A DNA stretch of 64,000 bases from DALYJJ01 sp031969915 (GTDB lineage Bacteria; Acidobacteriota; Terriglobia; Bryobacterales; Bryobacteraceae), in the NCBI GenBank assembly GCA_031969915.1, contig DALYJJ010000004.1, positions 1-64,000 on the forward strand, in the 5' to 3' direction. Positions 16,773 through 24,574 of the stretch are shown piece after piece. The position numbers and the translations under genes are program-made. Numbering within the stretch: the first letter of the stretch is position 1; each line of letters opens with the position of its first letter. The notes below the pieces were generated by a model, which was not told where the DNA came from, searched no databases, and saw nothing but the letters and a program-made list of their open reading frames with translations.

Positions 16773-18185
16773 ATGGAGCGGCGGACGTTCTTGTCGGGTA
16801 GCGTGGGCGTGGCGGGCGTGGCCCAGGCAGCGGGTGGCCAGACGCCGCGAAGGGCGGGTGACGGGCGGCACAACGTCATCTGGCTGGTGTCGGATCAGCA
16901 CCGAGGGCAGGCGCTGAGTTCCATGTACGACGCGAACGTGCGCACGCCGAACGCCGACATACTGGCAAGAGAGGGCGTTCATTTCACGCATGCCGTATCG
17001 GGGTTTCCCCTGTGCTGTCCGTTTCGCGGGTCGATGCTGACGGGACGCTATCCGCATCACTGCGTGCCGGGGCACCAACGGCCGCTGCCGGACGGGCAGC
17101 AGACGATCGCGGATGTCTTCAACGGGGCCGGATATCGGACGGCCTACTACGGGAAGTGGCACCTGAGCGGTTTTCAGGAGGCCAACGGGCGGGCGGCCAT
17201 GCACATTGTGCCGCCCGAAAAGCGCGGCGGTTTCGAAACCTGGGTGGGCTACGAGAACAACAACAGCCCGTGGGACAGTTGGGTGCACGGCGGAGTGGGA
17301 AAGGACGCGTTTCACTACCGGCTGCCGGGGTTCGAAACCGATGAGCTGACGAAGCTGTTCGTGAAGTACCTGCGGGAGCGGGCGGCGGACCCGAAACCGT
17401 TTTTCGCGGTGCTGAGCGTGCAGCCGCCGCACGATCCGTACGTCGCGCCGGAAGAGTACATGCGGCGGTTTCATCCCGCGAAGATCGAACTGCGCCGGAA
17501 TGTGGCGGCGGTGGAGCGCATCGAGGGGCAGGCGCGCCGGGACCTGGCCGGCTACTACGCGATGATCGAGAACTGGGACGACAATGTGGGGCGGGTGCGG
17601 CAGGCGCTGGCGGAGACAGGGCTGACCGAACGGACCCACATCGTCTACTTCAGCGACCACGGGGACATGCACGGATCACAGGGGCAGTTCCGGAAGACGT
17701 GCCCGTGGGAGGAGGCGATCCGGATTCCGTTCATTCTGAGCGGAGCGCAACCGCGGTACGAAGGCTGGCTGAACGGACGGCGGCCGGCGCTGCTCAATCA
17801 CGTGGACATCGCGCCGACGACACTTGGATTGTGCGGCATTGCGAAGCCGGCGTGGATGGAGGGCTTCGATTATTCGGGCAGCCGGCGGGAACGCGGGGCG
17901 GGACAGGCGGGGGAGCCGGATTCGGCGTATCTGCAGAACGTCATTCCGACGATGCACCAGAACAGTGTCAACCGGCCGTACCGGGGCCTGGTCACCAGGG
18001 ATGGCTGGAAGCTGGTTTGCTTCGAGGGTATGCCGTGGCTGTTGTTCAACCTGAACGAGGACCCATACGAGTTGGCGAACCTGGCGCACAACAGCCAGTA
18101 CGACGGCGAGCGGAAGCGGCTGGTGCAGAGGCTCGGGCAGTGGGTGGCGGACACGAAGGACCGGTTCGTCCTGCCGGCGACGTAG
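16773..18185 (+). CDS. Exported sulfatase
   Basis: A 470-aa type I sulfatase. The N-terminus MERRTFLSGSVGVAGVAQAAG looks like a Tat signal. The formylglycine site is C81-C-P-F-R85 followed by GSMLTG: it satisfies CxPxR but has Phe where Ser is usual. YYGKWHLSG and SDHGDMHGSQGQF complete the active site. Removes sulfate esters from a glycan or small molecule. GAGGAGGAGG lies 8 bases before ATG 16773, which is preferred over TTG 16767. No anaerobic sulfatase-maturase gene is adjacent. Confidence 0.88.
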   Translation: MERRTFLSGSVGVAGVAQAAGGQTPRRAGDGRHNVIWLVSDQHRGQALSSMYDANVRTPNADILAREGVHFTHAVSGFPLCCPFRGSMLTGRYPHHCVPGHQRPLPDGQQTIADVFNGAGYRTAYYGKWHLSGFQEANGRAAMHIVPPEKRGGFETWVGYENNNSPWDSWVHGGVGKDAFHYRLPGFETDELTKLFVKYLRERAADPKPFFAVLSVQPPHDPYVAPEEYMRRFHPAKIELRRNVAAVERIEGQARRDLAGYYAMIENWDDNVGRVRQALAETGLTERTHIVYFSDHGDMHGSQGQFRKTCPWEEAIRIPFILSGAQPRYEGWLNGRRPALLNHVDIAPTTLGLCGIAKPAWMEGFDYSGSRRERGAGQAGEPDSAYLQNVIPTMHQNSVNRPYRGLVTRDGWKLVCFEGMPWLLFNLNEDPYELANLAHNSQYDGERKRLVQRLGQWVADTKDRFVLPAT

Positions 18186-18200
18186 TGGTACGGGGCGGTC

Positions 18201-18230
18201 TTGCTTCAGCTTAAAGCGAATACATAGAAT
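18201..18230 (+). promoter_or_regulatory. Promoter of the citrate synthase-serS operon
   Basis: TTGCTT (18201-18206), an 18-base spacer and TAGAAT (18225-18230) form a sigma-70-type promoter in a locally AT-rich stretch. The expected leader is about 78 bases. Confidence 0.55.
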
Positions 18231-18314
18231 GAATATTCCGCCGGCTCGTTGCGCAGCATCCCATCAGGGAGGGCAACGCGTCCTGAATCAGAGAGAAGAC
18301 AGGAGTTCGATTCC

Positions 18315-19436
18315 ATGGCATTGACGGCCGCAGGGCTTGAAGGGGTGATCGCCGCCGAGAGCGAGATTTGTTACATCGACGGCGAAGCGGGCATCCTGGC
18401 CTACCAGGGCTACGACATCCACACGCTGGCGGAGAACGCCACTTTTGAAGAAGTCATTTACCTGCTATGGAACGGGCGCTTGCCCACCCAGGCCGGACTC
18501 GACCAGTTGAAGGCGACGCTGGTGGCGGAGCGGACGCTGCCCGCGGAGGTGATCGCGTTCCTGCAGGGCGTGCCGAAGGGCAAGCCGATGGACGTGGTGC
18601 GGACGGCGGTCTCGATGCTGGGGCTGTACGACCCGCTGGCTTCGGAAACATCGCTGGAGGCGAATGTTCTGAAGGCGCATCGCCTGATGTCGCAGACAGC
18701 GCTGATCGTGACGACGTTCGACCGGCTTCGGAACGGCAAGGAGATCATTCCGAGCGATCCCAACCTGGGCCTGGCGGCGAACTTCCTGTACACGCTGACC
18801 GGAAACCGGCCGGACGAAGTGATGGAAAAGGCGTTCGACATCGCCTTGACACTGCACGCCGACCATGAGTTCAACGCGTCGACGTTCGCGGGACGGGTGA
18901 TCGCGGCGACGCTTTCCGACATCCACTCGGCGGTGACGGGCGCGATCGGCGCCCTGAAGGGACCGTTACACGGCGGCGCCAACGAAGACGTGATCCGGAT
19001 GCTGCTGGACGCGCAGGACGCCAACCGGGCCGTGCAGGAAGTGCGGAACCGGCTGGGGATGAAGATGAAGATTCCGGGCTTCGGGCATCGGGTGTACCGG
19101 GTGCTGGATCCGCGCGCGATTCACCTGAAGCAGTTGAGCGAGGAGATCGGCAAGCGCACGGGCCATCTGGTGCTGTACGAGATCTCGAAGGAGATCGAGG
19201 AGGCGGTGCGGGTAGTGAAGGGCCTGAACGCGAACGTGGACTTCTACTCGGCGTCGACGTATTACTCGCTGGGCATCCCGGTGGACCTGTTCACGCCGAT
19301 CTTTGCGGTGAGCCGCATGTCAGGCTGGACGGCGCACGTCCTGGAGCAGTTCCGGAACAACCGCTTGATCCGGCCGCGGGCGGATTACAAGGGAGCGCCG
19401 GTGGGCCGCGAGTGGGTGGCGATCGGGGAGCGATAA
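18315..19436 (+). CDS. gltA: Citrate synthase
   Basis: A 373-aa enzyme condensing oxaloacetate and acetyl-CoA. The short length and sequence (ICYIDGEAGILAYQGYDI at the start) match the dimeric, CitZ/methylcitrate-like type. Catalytic residues are visible: His in LTLHADHEFNAST, His in GPLHGGANED, GFGHRVYRVLDPRA, and the C-terminal Asp/Arg region NVDFYSAS. AGGAG lies 9 bases before the ATG. Could also act on propionyl-CoA; sequence alone does not decide. Confidence 0.93.
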   Translation: MALTAAGLEGVIAAESEICYIDGEAGILAYQGYDIHTLAENATFEEVIYLLWNGRLPTQAGLDQLKATLVAERTLPAEVIAFLQGVPKGKPMDVVRTAVSMLGLYDPLASETSLEANVLKAHRLMSQTALIVTTFDRLRNGKEIIPSDPNLGLAANFLYTLTGNRPDEVMEKAFDIALTLHADHEFNASTFAGRVIAATLSDIHSAVTGAIGALKGPLHGGANEDVIRMLLDAQDANRAVQEVRNRLGMKMKIPGFGHRVYRVLDPRAIHLKQLSEEIGKRTGHLVLYEISKEIEEAVRVVKGLNANVDFYSASTYYSLGIPVDLFTPIFAVSRMSGWTAHVLEQFRNNRLIRPRADYKGAPVGREWVAIGER

Positions 19437-19439
19437 GAG

Positions 19440-20723
19440 TTGTACGATCTCGGGTTCTTTCGAAACAACGTGGAAGCGATTGCCGCGCGTTTGGCGACGC
19501 GCGGCTTTTCGCTGGATGTCGAGCAGTTCCGGACGATGGACGGGGCGCGGCGCGCGGCGGTGTCGGAGGCCGAGGGGCTGAAGGCGCAACGGAACGCGGA
19601 GAGCCAGGAGATCGCGAAGCTGCGCAAGCAGGGCGTGGACACCGCGGATCGCCAGCAGAAGGTGCGCGAGGCGGGCGAGCGAATCGGCGCGCTGGACGAG
19701 AAGGTAGCCCAACTCGACGAAGAATTCCGCCAGTGGCTGGCGAGCGTGCCGAACGTGCCGCACGAATCGGTGCCCACGGGGCGCACCTCCGAAGACAACG
19801 TGGTGGTGCGGACCTGGGGACAGCCGGGCGAGTATTCGTTCCAGCCCAAGGCGCACTGGGACCTGGGCCGGGATTTGGGCGTGCTGGACCTGGAGCGGGC
19901 CGCGAAAGTCACCGGCGCGCGATTCGCGGTGTACTGGGGCATGGGCGCGCGGCTGGAACGGGCGCTGATCAATTTCATGCTCGACGTGCACACGCGGGAG
20001 CATGGCTACACCGAGGTGTTGCCGCCGTTCCTGGTGAATTCGACCAGCCTTTATGGAACTGGGCAGTTACCTAAGTTCGCCGAGGACCTGTTCAAGATCG
20101 AGAAGTTCGACTTCTGGCTGGCGCCCACGGCGGAAGTACCGGTGACGAACCTGTTTCGCGACGAGACGCTGGAGGCGGACGCGCTTCCGGTAAGCCTGTG
20201 CGCGTACACGCCGTGTTTCCGGAGCGAGGCAGGCTCCTACGGGCGCGACGTCCGTGGGATCATCCGGCAGCACCAGTTCAACAAAGTGGAGCTGGTAAAG
20301 TTCACGCGGCCGGACCAGAGCCACGAGCAACTGGAGAAGCTCACCAACGACGCGGAGGACATCCTGCGGCGGCTCGGGCTGCCGTTCCGGACGGTGGTGT
20401 TGTGCACGGGAGACATGGGGTTCTCCTCGGCCAAGACGTACGACATCGAAGTCTGGCTGCCGAGCGCGGGGGAGTACCGCGAGATCTCGTCCTGTTCGAA
20501 TTTCGAAGCGTTCCAGGCGCGGCGCGCGGGGATCAAGGCGAAGGCGGGCAAGGCCAAGCCGGAGCCGGCCCACACGTTGAACGGGAGCGGGCTGGCGGTG
20601 GGGCGAACGTGGGTGGCGATCGTCGAGAACTACCAGCAGGCGGACGGCTCCGTGGTGGTGCCGGAGGCGCTGCGGCCATATGTGAACGCGGAGCGGATCA
20701 CGGCCGAAGGGCGCTCCGTATAG
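19440..20723 (+). CDS. serS: Seryl-tRNA synthetase
   Basis: A 427-aa class II synthetase. Residues 1-105 form the long antiparallel coiled coil that grips tRNA-Ser (GLKAQRNAESQEIAKLRKQG). Motif 2 is PCFRSEAGSYGRDVRGIIRQ and motif 3 is NGSGLAVGRTWVAIVEN. The start is TTG at 19440, only 3 bases after the citrate synthase stop, so it is in the same operon and probably relies on translational coupling. Confidence 0.96.
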   Translation: MYDLGFFRNNVEAIAARLATRGFSLDVEQFRTMDGARRAAVSEAEGLKAQRNAESQEIAKLRKQGVDTADRQQKVREAGERIGALDEKVAQLDEEFRQWLASVPNVPHESVPTGRTSEDNVVVRTWGQPGEYSFQPKAHWDLGRDLGVLDLERAAKVTGARFAVYWGMGARLERALINFMLDVHTREHGYTEVLPPFLVNSTSLYGTGQLPKFAEDLFKIEKFDFWLAPTAEVPVTNLFRDETLEADALPVSLCAYTPCFRSEAGSYGRDVRGIIRQHQFNKVELVKFTRPDQSHEQLEKLTNDAEDILRRLGLPFRTVVLCTGDMGFSSAKTYDIEVWLPSAGEYREISSCSNFEAFQARRAGIKAKAGKAKPEPAHTLNGSGLAVGRTWVAIVENYQQADGSVVVPEALRPYVNAERITAEGRSV

Positions 20724-20764
20724 GCTGGTCAGGGCCGTTCACAACTTTTCGCAAAAAATTTCGC

Positions 20765-20795
20765 TTGATTTAATCCCCATAGATACAAATATTTG
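20765..20795 (+). promoter_or_regulatory. AT-rich promoter-like region with a 10-bp palindrome
   Basis: TTGATT (20765-20770) followed after 17 bases by AATATT (20788-20793) could be a promoter for the gene at 20950. CAAATATTTG (20786-20795) is a perfect palindrome and could be an operator. The stretch is far more AT-rich than its surroundings. Confidence 0.35.
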
Positions 20796-20805
20796 ACTCA
20801 TTGCG

Positions 20806-20832
20806 GCGCCAAATACGGCGCTCTTTTTCTTT
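20806..20832 (+). terminator. Weak intrinsic terminator
   Basis: GCGCC (20806-20810), loop AAATAC and GGCGC (20817-20821) followed by TCTTTTTCTTT. A short stem with a good U tract. It may end the serS transcript or a short RNA starting just upstream. Confidence 0.45.
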
Positions 20833-20939
20833 GAGCCCTCCCGGTAGTATCAAACCGGGCGTCAGCGAAACGCCCCGGTGTTGGATTGATGGATGCATTG
20901 CGAGCCCCGGCCTGTTGGTGGACCGGGGCTCATTTTTTT
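20833..20939 (+). promoter_or_regulatory. RNA leader with competing hairpins and a terminator (putative attenuator)
   Basis: CCCGGT (20840-20845) pairs with ACCGGG (20854-20859). The latter can instead pair, as ACCGGGCGT, with ACGCCCCGGT (20870-20879). A third hairpin, GAGCCCCGG (20902-20910) with CCGGGGCTC (20923-20931), is followed by seven Ts (20933-20939): a textbook terminator placed right before the GGAGG at 20941. The first segment (GAGCCC..CCGGT, 20833-20845) could also pair with the terminator's right arm, so termination and readthrough forms are mutually exclusive. No known riboswitch class is recognised. Confidence 0.55.
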
Positions 20940-20949
20940 GGGAGGAATC

Positions 20950-22974
20950 GTGCTTCGAGTAATGCTAGCTCTCGCGTTTGCGGCGGTGGCCGCCGGTCAG
21001 CCGGTGCTGACGACGATCCAGGACACGCTCTACAAAGCCGACGGGACGAAGTTCTCCGGCGTGGCTTTCATCGAATGGAAGTCGTTCGAGAGCGGAGACA
21101 AGAAGAACATTCAGACGCAGAGCATTGCGGTGGGGATCGTGGACGGGTTGCTGCGAGTGCAGTTGGCGCCGACGGTGGGGGCGACGCCGGCCTCGTACTA
21201 CCTGGTGCGCTACAACAGCGACGGGCGGGTGCAGTTCACGGAGGCGTGGGCGGTGCCGGCGAGCACTTCGCCGTTGAAACTGCGGGACGTGCGGATGGCG
21301 GGAATGCCGGGCTACAGCACGGGTCAGCCGCCGGTGACGCCGCCGTCGAACGTGGCGGTGCCCGACGTGGTTGGGCTGAGCGATGAATTGGCGGCCCGAG
21401 TGGTGCGGGGCCCGGGCTTTCTGGGCGGACGGGCGGCGGTGATCAACTCGTCGGGGATGCTGGAGGCGGTGGTGGGCAGCAGCATCGACTGCGTGCGGGT
21501 GGACGGGACGTCGGGGCCGTGCGGGTCGGGTGCGTCGGCGGGCTTCGTGGACAACGAAGCGCCGACGGGAGCGGTGAACGGCACGAATGCGGTGTTCACG
21601 CTGAACAACGCGCCGACGCCGGCTACGAGCCTGCTGCTGTTCCGGAACGGCATCCTGCAGCGGAGCGGCGCGGACTACACGATTTCGGGAAATACGGTGA
21701 CTTTCGTCGCGGGCGCGATACCTGGCACGGGGGATGTGATTATGGCTTCCTACCGCATGCCTTCCGCGGCGGTGAACGGGCAGGCGGGGGGTGTGCTGAC
21801 CGGCGAATTCCCCGCCCCTTCACTTGCGGCCGGGGTAGTGAGCGACTACAACATCGCGGCGGCGGCGGCGATCGCAGAGAGCAAGCTGGCGCTGAACTTT
21901 CCGACGCACGCGAGCGTGAACGATCCGACGGCGGAACAGAAAGCGGCGATGGCGGGGACGTCGGGCGTGGTGAGCGGGACCAACCGGTTCGTGACCAACC
22001 AGGACCCGCGAATGACCGACGCGCGGCCGCCGCTGGCGCACGGACTCCTGAGCAGCGCGCACGGCGATACGACCGCGGCGGGAGCGATCCGCGGCGACCT
22101 GATCGTCGCGCAGGGTACTTCGCCCACTACGTGGCGGCGGCTGCCGCTGGGTGCGCCGAACCGCTGTCTGACCTCAAACGGAGCGGATGCGGTGTGGAAC
22201 TCCTGCCTGTTCACCGGATTCAGCGGCGGCGCCATTCCGTTCGTGGACGGCACCGGCAGCCTGACGCAGAACGTCGCGCGTTTCTACTGGGACAACACGA
22301 ACCGGCGGCTGGGCGTGGGAACGAACGCACCCTCGGCGACGCTGCACGTACACGACGCGACTCCCGTGACAGGTGTGACGAGCATGGTGGTGCGCGGAGG
22401 AGCGGGGCAAGGCGGCAACGCGCTGCAACGATGGCTGGACCCGAATGGCGGGGAGATGGCGCGGGTGGACGTCAACGGAACGCTGGAAGCGGTGCGGCTT
22501 GGGGATCGCGAGGCGGGTCAGGCGCATGGGGTGGGACAGGTGATCTGCAGCTCGGAAGGCACGGGCACGGCATCGACGGCGCTGGCGACGTTGGGGACGT
22601 GCACGCTGCCGGCGGCCCTTTTGCAGGTGGGCGACCGGGTGGAAGTACGCTTCGACTACTCGCATGAGGGAACGGCGGGCGGGGCGAGCATCGAACTGCG
22701 ATGGGGAGTGGCGGCGCTGATGGCGCGCGATCTCGGGGCGGCCGAAGGCGTGTTTGCGGGGCGTGTGGACGCCGCGGTGGCGGCGGGCCAGGCGTATTGG
22801 AGCGGTCAGAGCTGGGGCAGCACGTCGGCGGTTCAGCCACTGGCGTTGACCTCGGCGGAGAACGGGATGGCCGGGATCACGGTGCAATTCCGGGGCCGGG
22901 TGATGGCGGTGGGAGACACGGTGACCCTGCGGCAGTTCACGGTGTCGCGGTACCGGCGGCAGACCAATCCGTAG
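20950..22974 (+). CDS. Secreted tail-fibre-like protein, function unknown
   Basis: A 674-aa protein with a signal peptide (VLRVMLALAFAAVAAGQ). Residues about 200-260 contain a tail-fibre-like segment (FRNGILQRSGADYTISGN). Residues about 300-370 resemble phage fibre repeats (RFVTNQDPRMTDARPP). Residues 445-470 carry FYWDNTNRRLGVGTNAPSAT, the trimeric-fibre motif often found before chaperone domains; the C-terminal 140 residues are beta-rich. No S74 peptidase triad was found. GTG 20950 is chosen because GGAGG (20941-20945) precedes it. Likely a secreted or surface fibre. Its leader has a terminator directly upstream. Confidence 0.7.
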   Translation: MLRVMLALAFAAVAAGQPVLTTIQDTLYKADGTKFSGVAFIEWKSFESGDKKNIQTQSIAVGIVDGLLRVQLAPTVGATPASYYLVRYNSDGRVQFTEAWAVPASTSPLKLRDVRMAGMPGYSTGQPPVTPPSNVAVPDVVGLSDELAARVVRGPGFLGGRAAVINSSGMLEAVVGSSIDCVRVDGTSGPCGSGASAGFVDNEAPTGAVNGTNAVFTLNNAPTPATSLLLFRNGILQRSGADYTISGNTVTFVAGAIPGTGDVIMASYRMPSAAVNGQAGGVLTGEFPAPSLAAGVVSDYNIAAAAAIAESKLALNFPTHASVNDPTAEQKAAMAGTSGVVSGTNRFVTNQDPRMTDARPPLAHGLLSSAHGDTTAAGAIRGDLIVAQGTSPTTWRRLPLGAPNRCLTSNGADAVWNSCLFTGFSGGAIPFVDGTGSLTQNVARFYWDNTNRRLGVGTNAPSATLHVHDATPVTGVTSMVVRGGAGQGGNALQRWLDPNGGEMARVDVNGTLEAVRLGDREAGQAHGVGQVICSSEGTGTASTALATLGTCTLPAALLQVGDRVEVRFDYSHEGTAGGASIELRWGVAALMARDLGAAEGVFAGRVDAAVAAGQAYWSGQSWGSTSAVQPLALTSAENGMAGITVQFRGRVMAVGDTVTLRQFTVSRYRRQTNP

Positions 22975-22996
22975 GGAGTGGGGCAACCTGAGGGGC

Positions 22997-23037
22997 CAGT
23001 ACGGAGGGATCAGTACCCTAGGGTGATTCGAGTACTG
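22997..23037 (+). repeat. Three AGTAC-core repeats upstream of the pilin gene
   Basis: CAGTAC occurs at 22997-23002 and 23011-23016, and GAGTACTG at 23030-23037. The spacing is 8 and about 13 bases. The cluster lies about 80 bases before the pilin start and could be regulator sites; no protein can be assigned. Confidence 0.3.
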
Positions 23038-23118
23038 TGTTTACGGAGAATGTCTGGTTGTTCGCACCGTTCACATCGTTGAGGATAGAAGAGAAAAGAG
23101 TCAGGGAGCGCGACGGTA

Positions 23119-23319
23119 ATGAAAGCTCAACTCACAGTACTTCAGAACGCGTTCCGGCGGTTCTACCTTGACAATCGGGGACAGGACTTGATCGAGTACG
23201 CGCTGCTCACGGCGTTCGTGGCCGTCGCGGTATCGGCGTTTCTGCCGCCGAACGTCGCGCCGGCGATCAGCGGGATTTTCTCACGCATCAGCATGTACTT
23301 GTCGAAAACGCCGGGTTAA
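23119..23319 (+). CDS. Flp/Fap-type IVb pilin
   Basis: A 66-aa prepilin. The segment NRGQDLIEYALLTAFVAVAVSAF carries the prepilin peptidase site (after G, before the conserved E of QDLIEYALL) and the N-terminal hydrophobic helix that packs in the pilus. Flp pili mediate adherence. The assembly genes (tadA, tadB, cpaB, rcpA) are not in the window, so this is an orphan copy. Its TAA stop is shared, in reverse, with the TAA stop of the next gene. Confidence 0.88.
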   Translation: MKAQLTVLQNAFRRFYLDNRGQDLIEYALLTAFVAVAVSAFLPPNVAPAISGIFSRISMYLSKTPG

Positions 23320-24281
23320 GCGGCGGATCCGCCAAGATACTTCTTCAGGTCGGGATTCAGTTGTTCCTGGACGTCGGGGGCGTTCAGGTTGTCGGGCGTG
23401 ACCAGGCGGGGCGCCAGGTCGTTGATCTTCTGTACGGTTTCGCCGCGAAGCTTCTTCACGGCGGTCATCACGCTTTCGTAGCCCATTTTGAAGGGGTGTT
23501 GAACGACGAGGGAATCGATCACGCCGGCCTTCAAGTCGTCGAGCAGCGAGGGACTCCAGTCGAAACCGACCAGTCTGACCTTGGAGCCGCGCCCTTTGAT
23601 GGCCTGGGCGGCGCCCACGGTACTGGACTCGTTTGAGGCGAAGAAGGCGTCCAACTGCGGGTAGGCGGTAAGCATGTTTTCGGCGATGGCCAGAGACTTG
23701 GCGTAATCGGCGAGACCGAAGCGCTTATCGAGAATGGCGATGGCGGGGGCGTTCTGCCTGAGTTCATCCTCAAAGCCCTGTTCACGGGCGACGGAGGAGG
23801 CCACACCGGGGCGCACGGCGACGATGGCCACGTTTCCCTTCCCCTTCAGGATTTCCGCCATGCGTTTGCCGGCCATGCGGCCGGCGGCGTAGTTGTCGGT
23901 GGCGACTTTGGCCGTGTAGGATTCGGTCTCGATTCCCGAGTCGAAAATGATCACCGGGATACCGGCCTTCACGGCGCGCTCGACGACGGCCACCATGACC
24001 TTACGGTCGATGGGGGCGAGGGCGAGGGCGTCCACGCGACGGTTGACCAGGGCATCGACGATTTGAATCTGGGTGCTATAGTCGGTCTCCGTCGCGGGGC
24101 CGTTCCAGATGATGTCGACGTTGGCGTCCCGGGAGGCGGCCACGGCGCCGGCGTGAACGGTCTGCCAAAACAGGTGGGACTGGCCTTGGGGAACGACGCC
24201 GATCACCTTCTTCGTATCCCGCCGGCAACCGGCCAAGAGCACGGCGGAAGCGAGAAGCGCACGGCGGGATGTAACGGACAT
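23316..24281 (-). CDS. Sugar ABC transporter substrate-binding lipoprotein (type I periplasmic binding fold)
   Basis: A 321-aa protein with a lipoprotein signal ending LLAGC (C19). It has the ribose/xylose-binding layout: VIGVVPQGQSHLFWQTVHAG at the start, LAPIDRKVMVAVVERA, VIIFDSGI, NYAAGRMAGKRMAE and FASNESSTVGAAQAIKGRG. It should deliver a sugar to a membrane permease, but no permease or ATPase gene is adjacent. TACACT on this strand lies 6 bases before the ATG. Confidence 0.88.
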   Translation of the reverse strand: MSVTSRRALLASAVLLAGCRRDTKKVIGVVPQGQSHLFWQTVHAGAVAASRDANVDIIWNGPATETDYSTQIQIVDALVNRRVDALALAPIDRKVMVAVVERAVKAGIPVIIFDSGIETESYTAKVATDNYAAGRMAGKRMAEILKGKGNVAIVAVRPGVASSVAREQGFEDELRQNAPAIAILDKRFGLADYAKSLAIAENMLTAYPQLDAFFASNESSTVGAAQAIKGRGSKVRLVGFDWSPSLLDDLKAGVIDSLVVQHPFKMGYESVMTAVKKLRGETVQKINDLAPRLVTPDNLNAPDVQEQLNPDLKKYLGGSAA

Positions 24282-24287
24282 GCCAGC

Positions 24288-24297
24288 AGTGTACAAT
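24288..24297. promoter_or_regulatory. Divergent -10-like elements
   Basis: TACACT on the minus strand (24293-24288) serves the binding-protein gene with a 6-base gap to its ATG. TACAAT on the plus strand (24292-24297) overlaps it and points to the small membrane-protein gene at 24328. Confidence 0.35.
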
Positions 24298-24327
24298 GCC
24301 TCTTTACCGGAACGCTGGGAGGCGGCC

Positions 24328-24543
24328 ATGAGCGGAACAAAGCACGCGATTTCGATTTGGTTCTTTATCGGCGCGCTGTTGACGATCTACGGAGTGATGA
24401 TCCTGGGGTCGGGGATCTACTACCTGAGCCATCCGCTGCCGCACCCGGTGGTGTTGAGCGAGTACCGCGCTGAGCTCTGGTGGGGCGTGATGCTGCTGGT
24501 ATTGGGAATTTTCTACTGCGTGAAGTTCCCGCCGGGCAAGTGA
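24328..24543 (+). CDS. Small membrane protein, function unknown
   Basis: A 71-aa protein with two membrane helices (ISIWFFIGALLTIYGVMIL and LWWGVMLLVLGIFYCV) joined by a short loop containing SHPLPHPV. ATG 24328 has GGGAGG 9 bases upstream, so it is chosen over the in-frame ATG at 24280, which would overlap the divergent start. No family recognised. Confidence 0.7.
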   Translation: MSGTKHAISIWFFIGALLTIYGVMILGSGIYYLSHPLPHPVVLSEYRAELWWGVMLLVLGIFYCVKFPPGK

Positions 24544-24564
24544 GGCGGGGCTGGGCGCCCCGCC
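24544..24564. terminator. Convergent GC hairpin
   Basis: GGCGGGGC (24544-24551), a 5-base loop and GCCCCGCC (24557-24564). It begins right after the stop of the small membrane gene and lies between convergent genes. There is no U tract, so its role as a terminator is likely but not certain. Confidence 0.45.
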
Positions 24565-24574
24565 GCTGAGGGGA

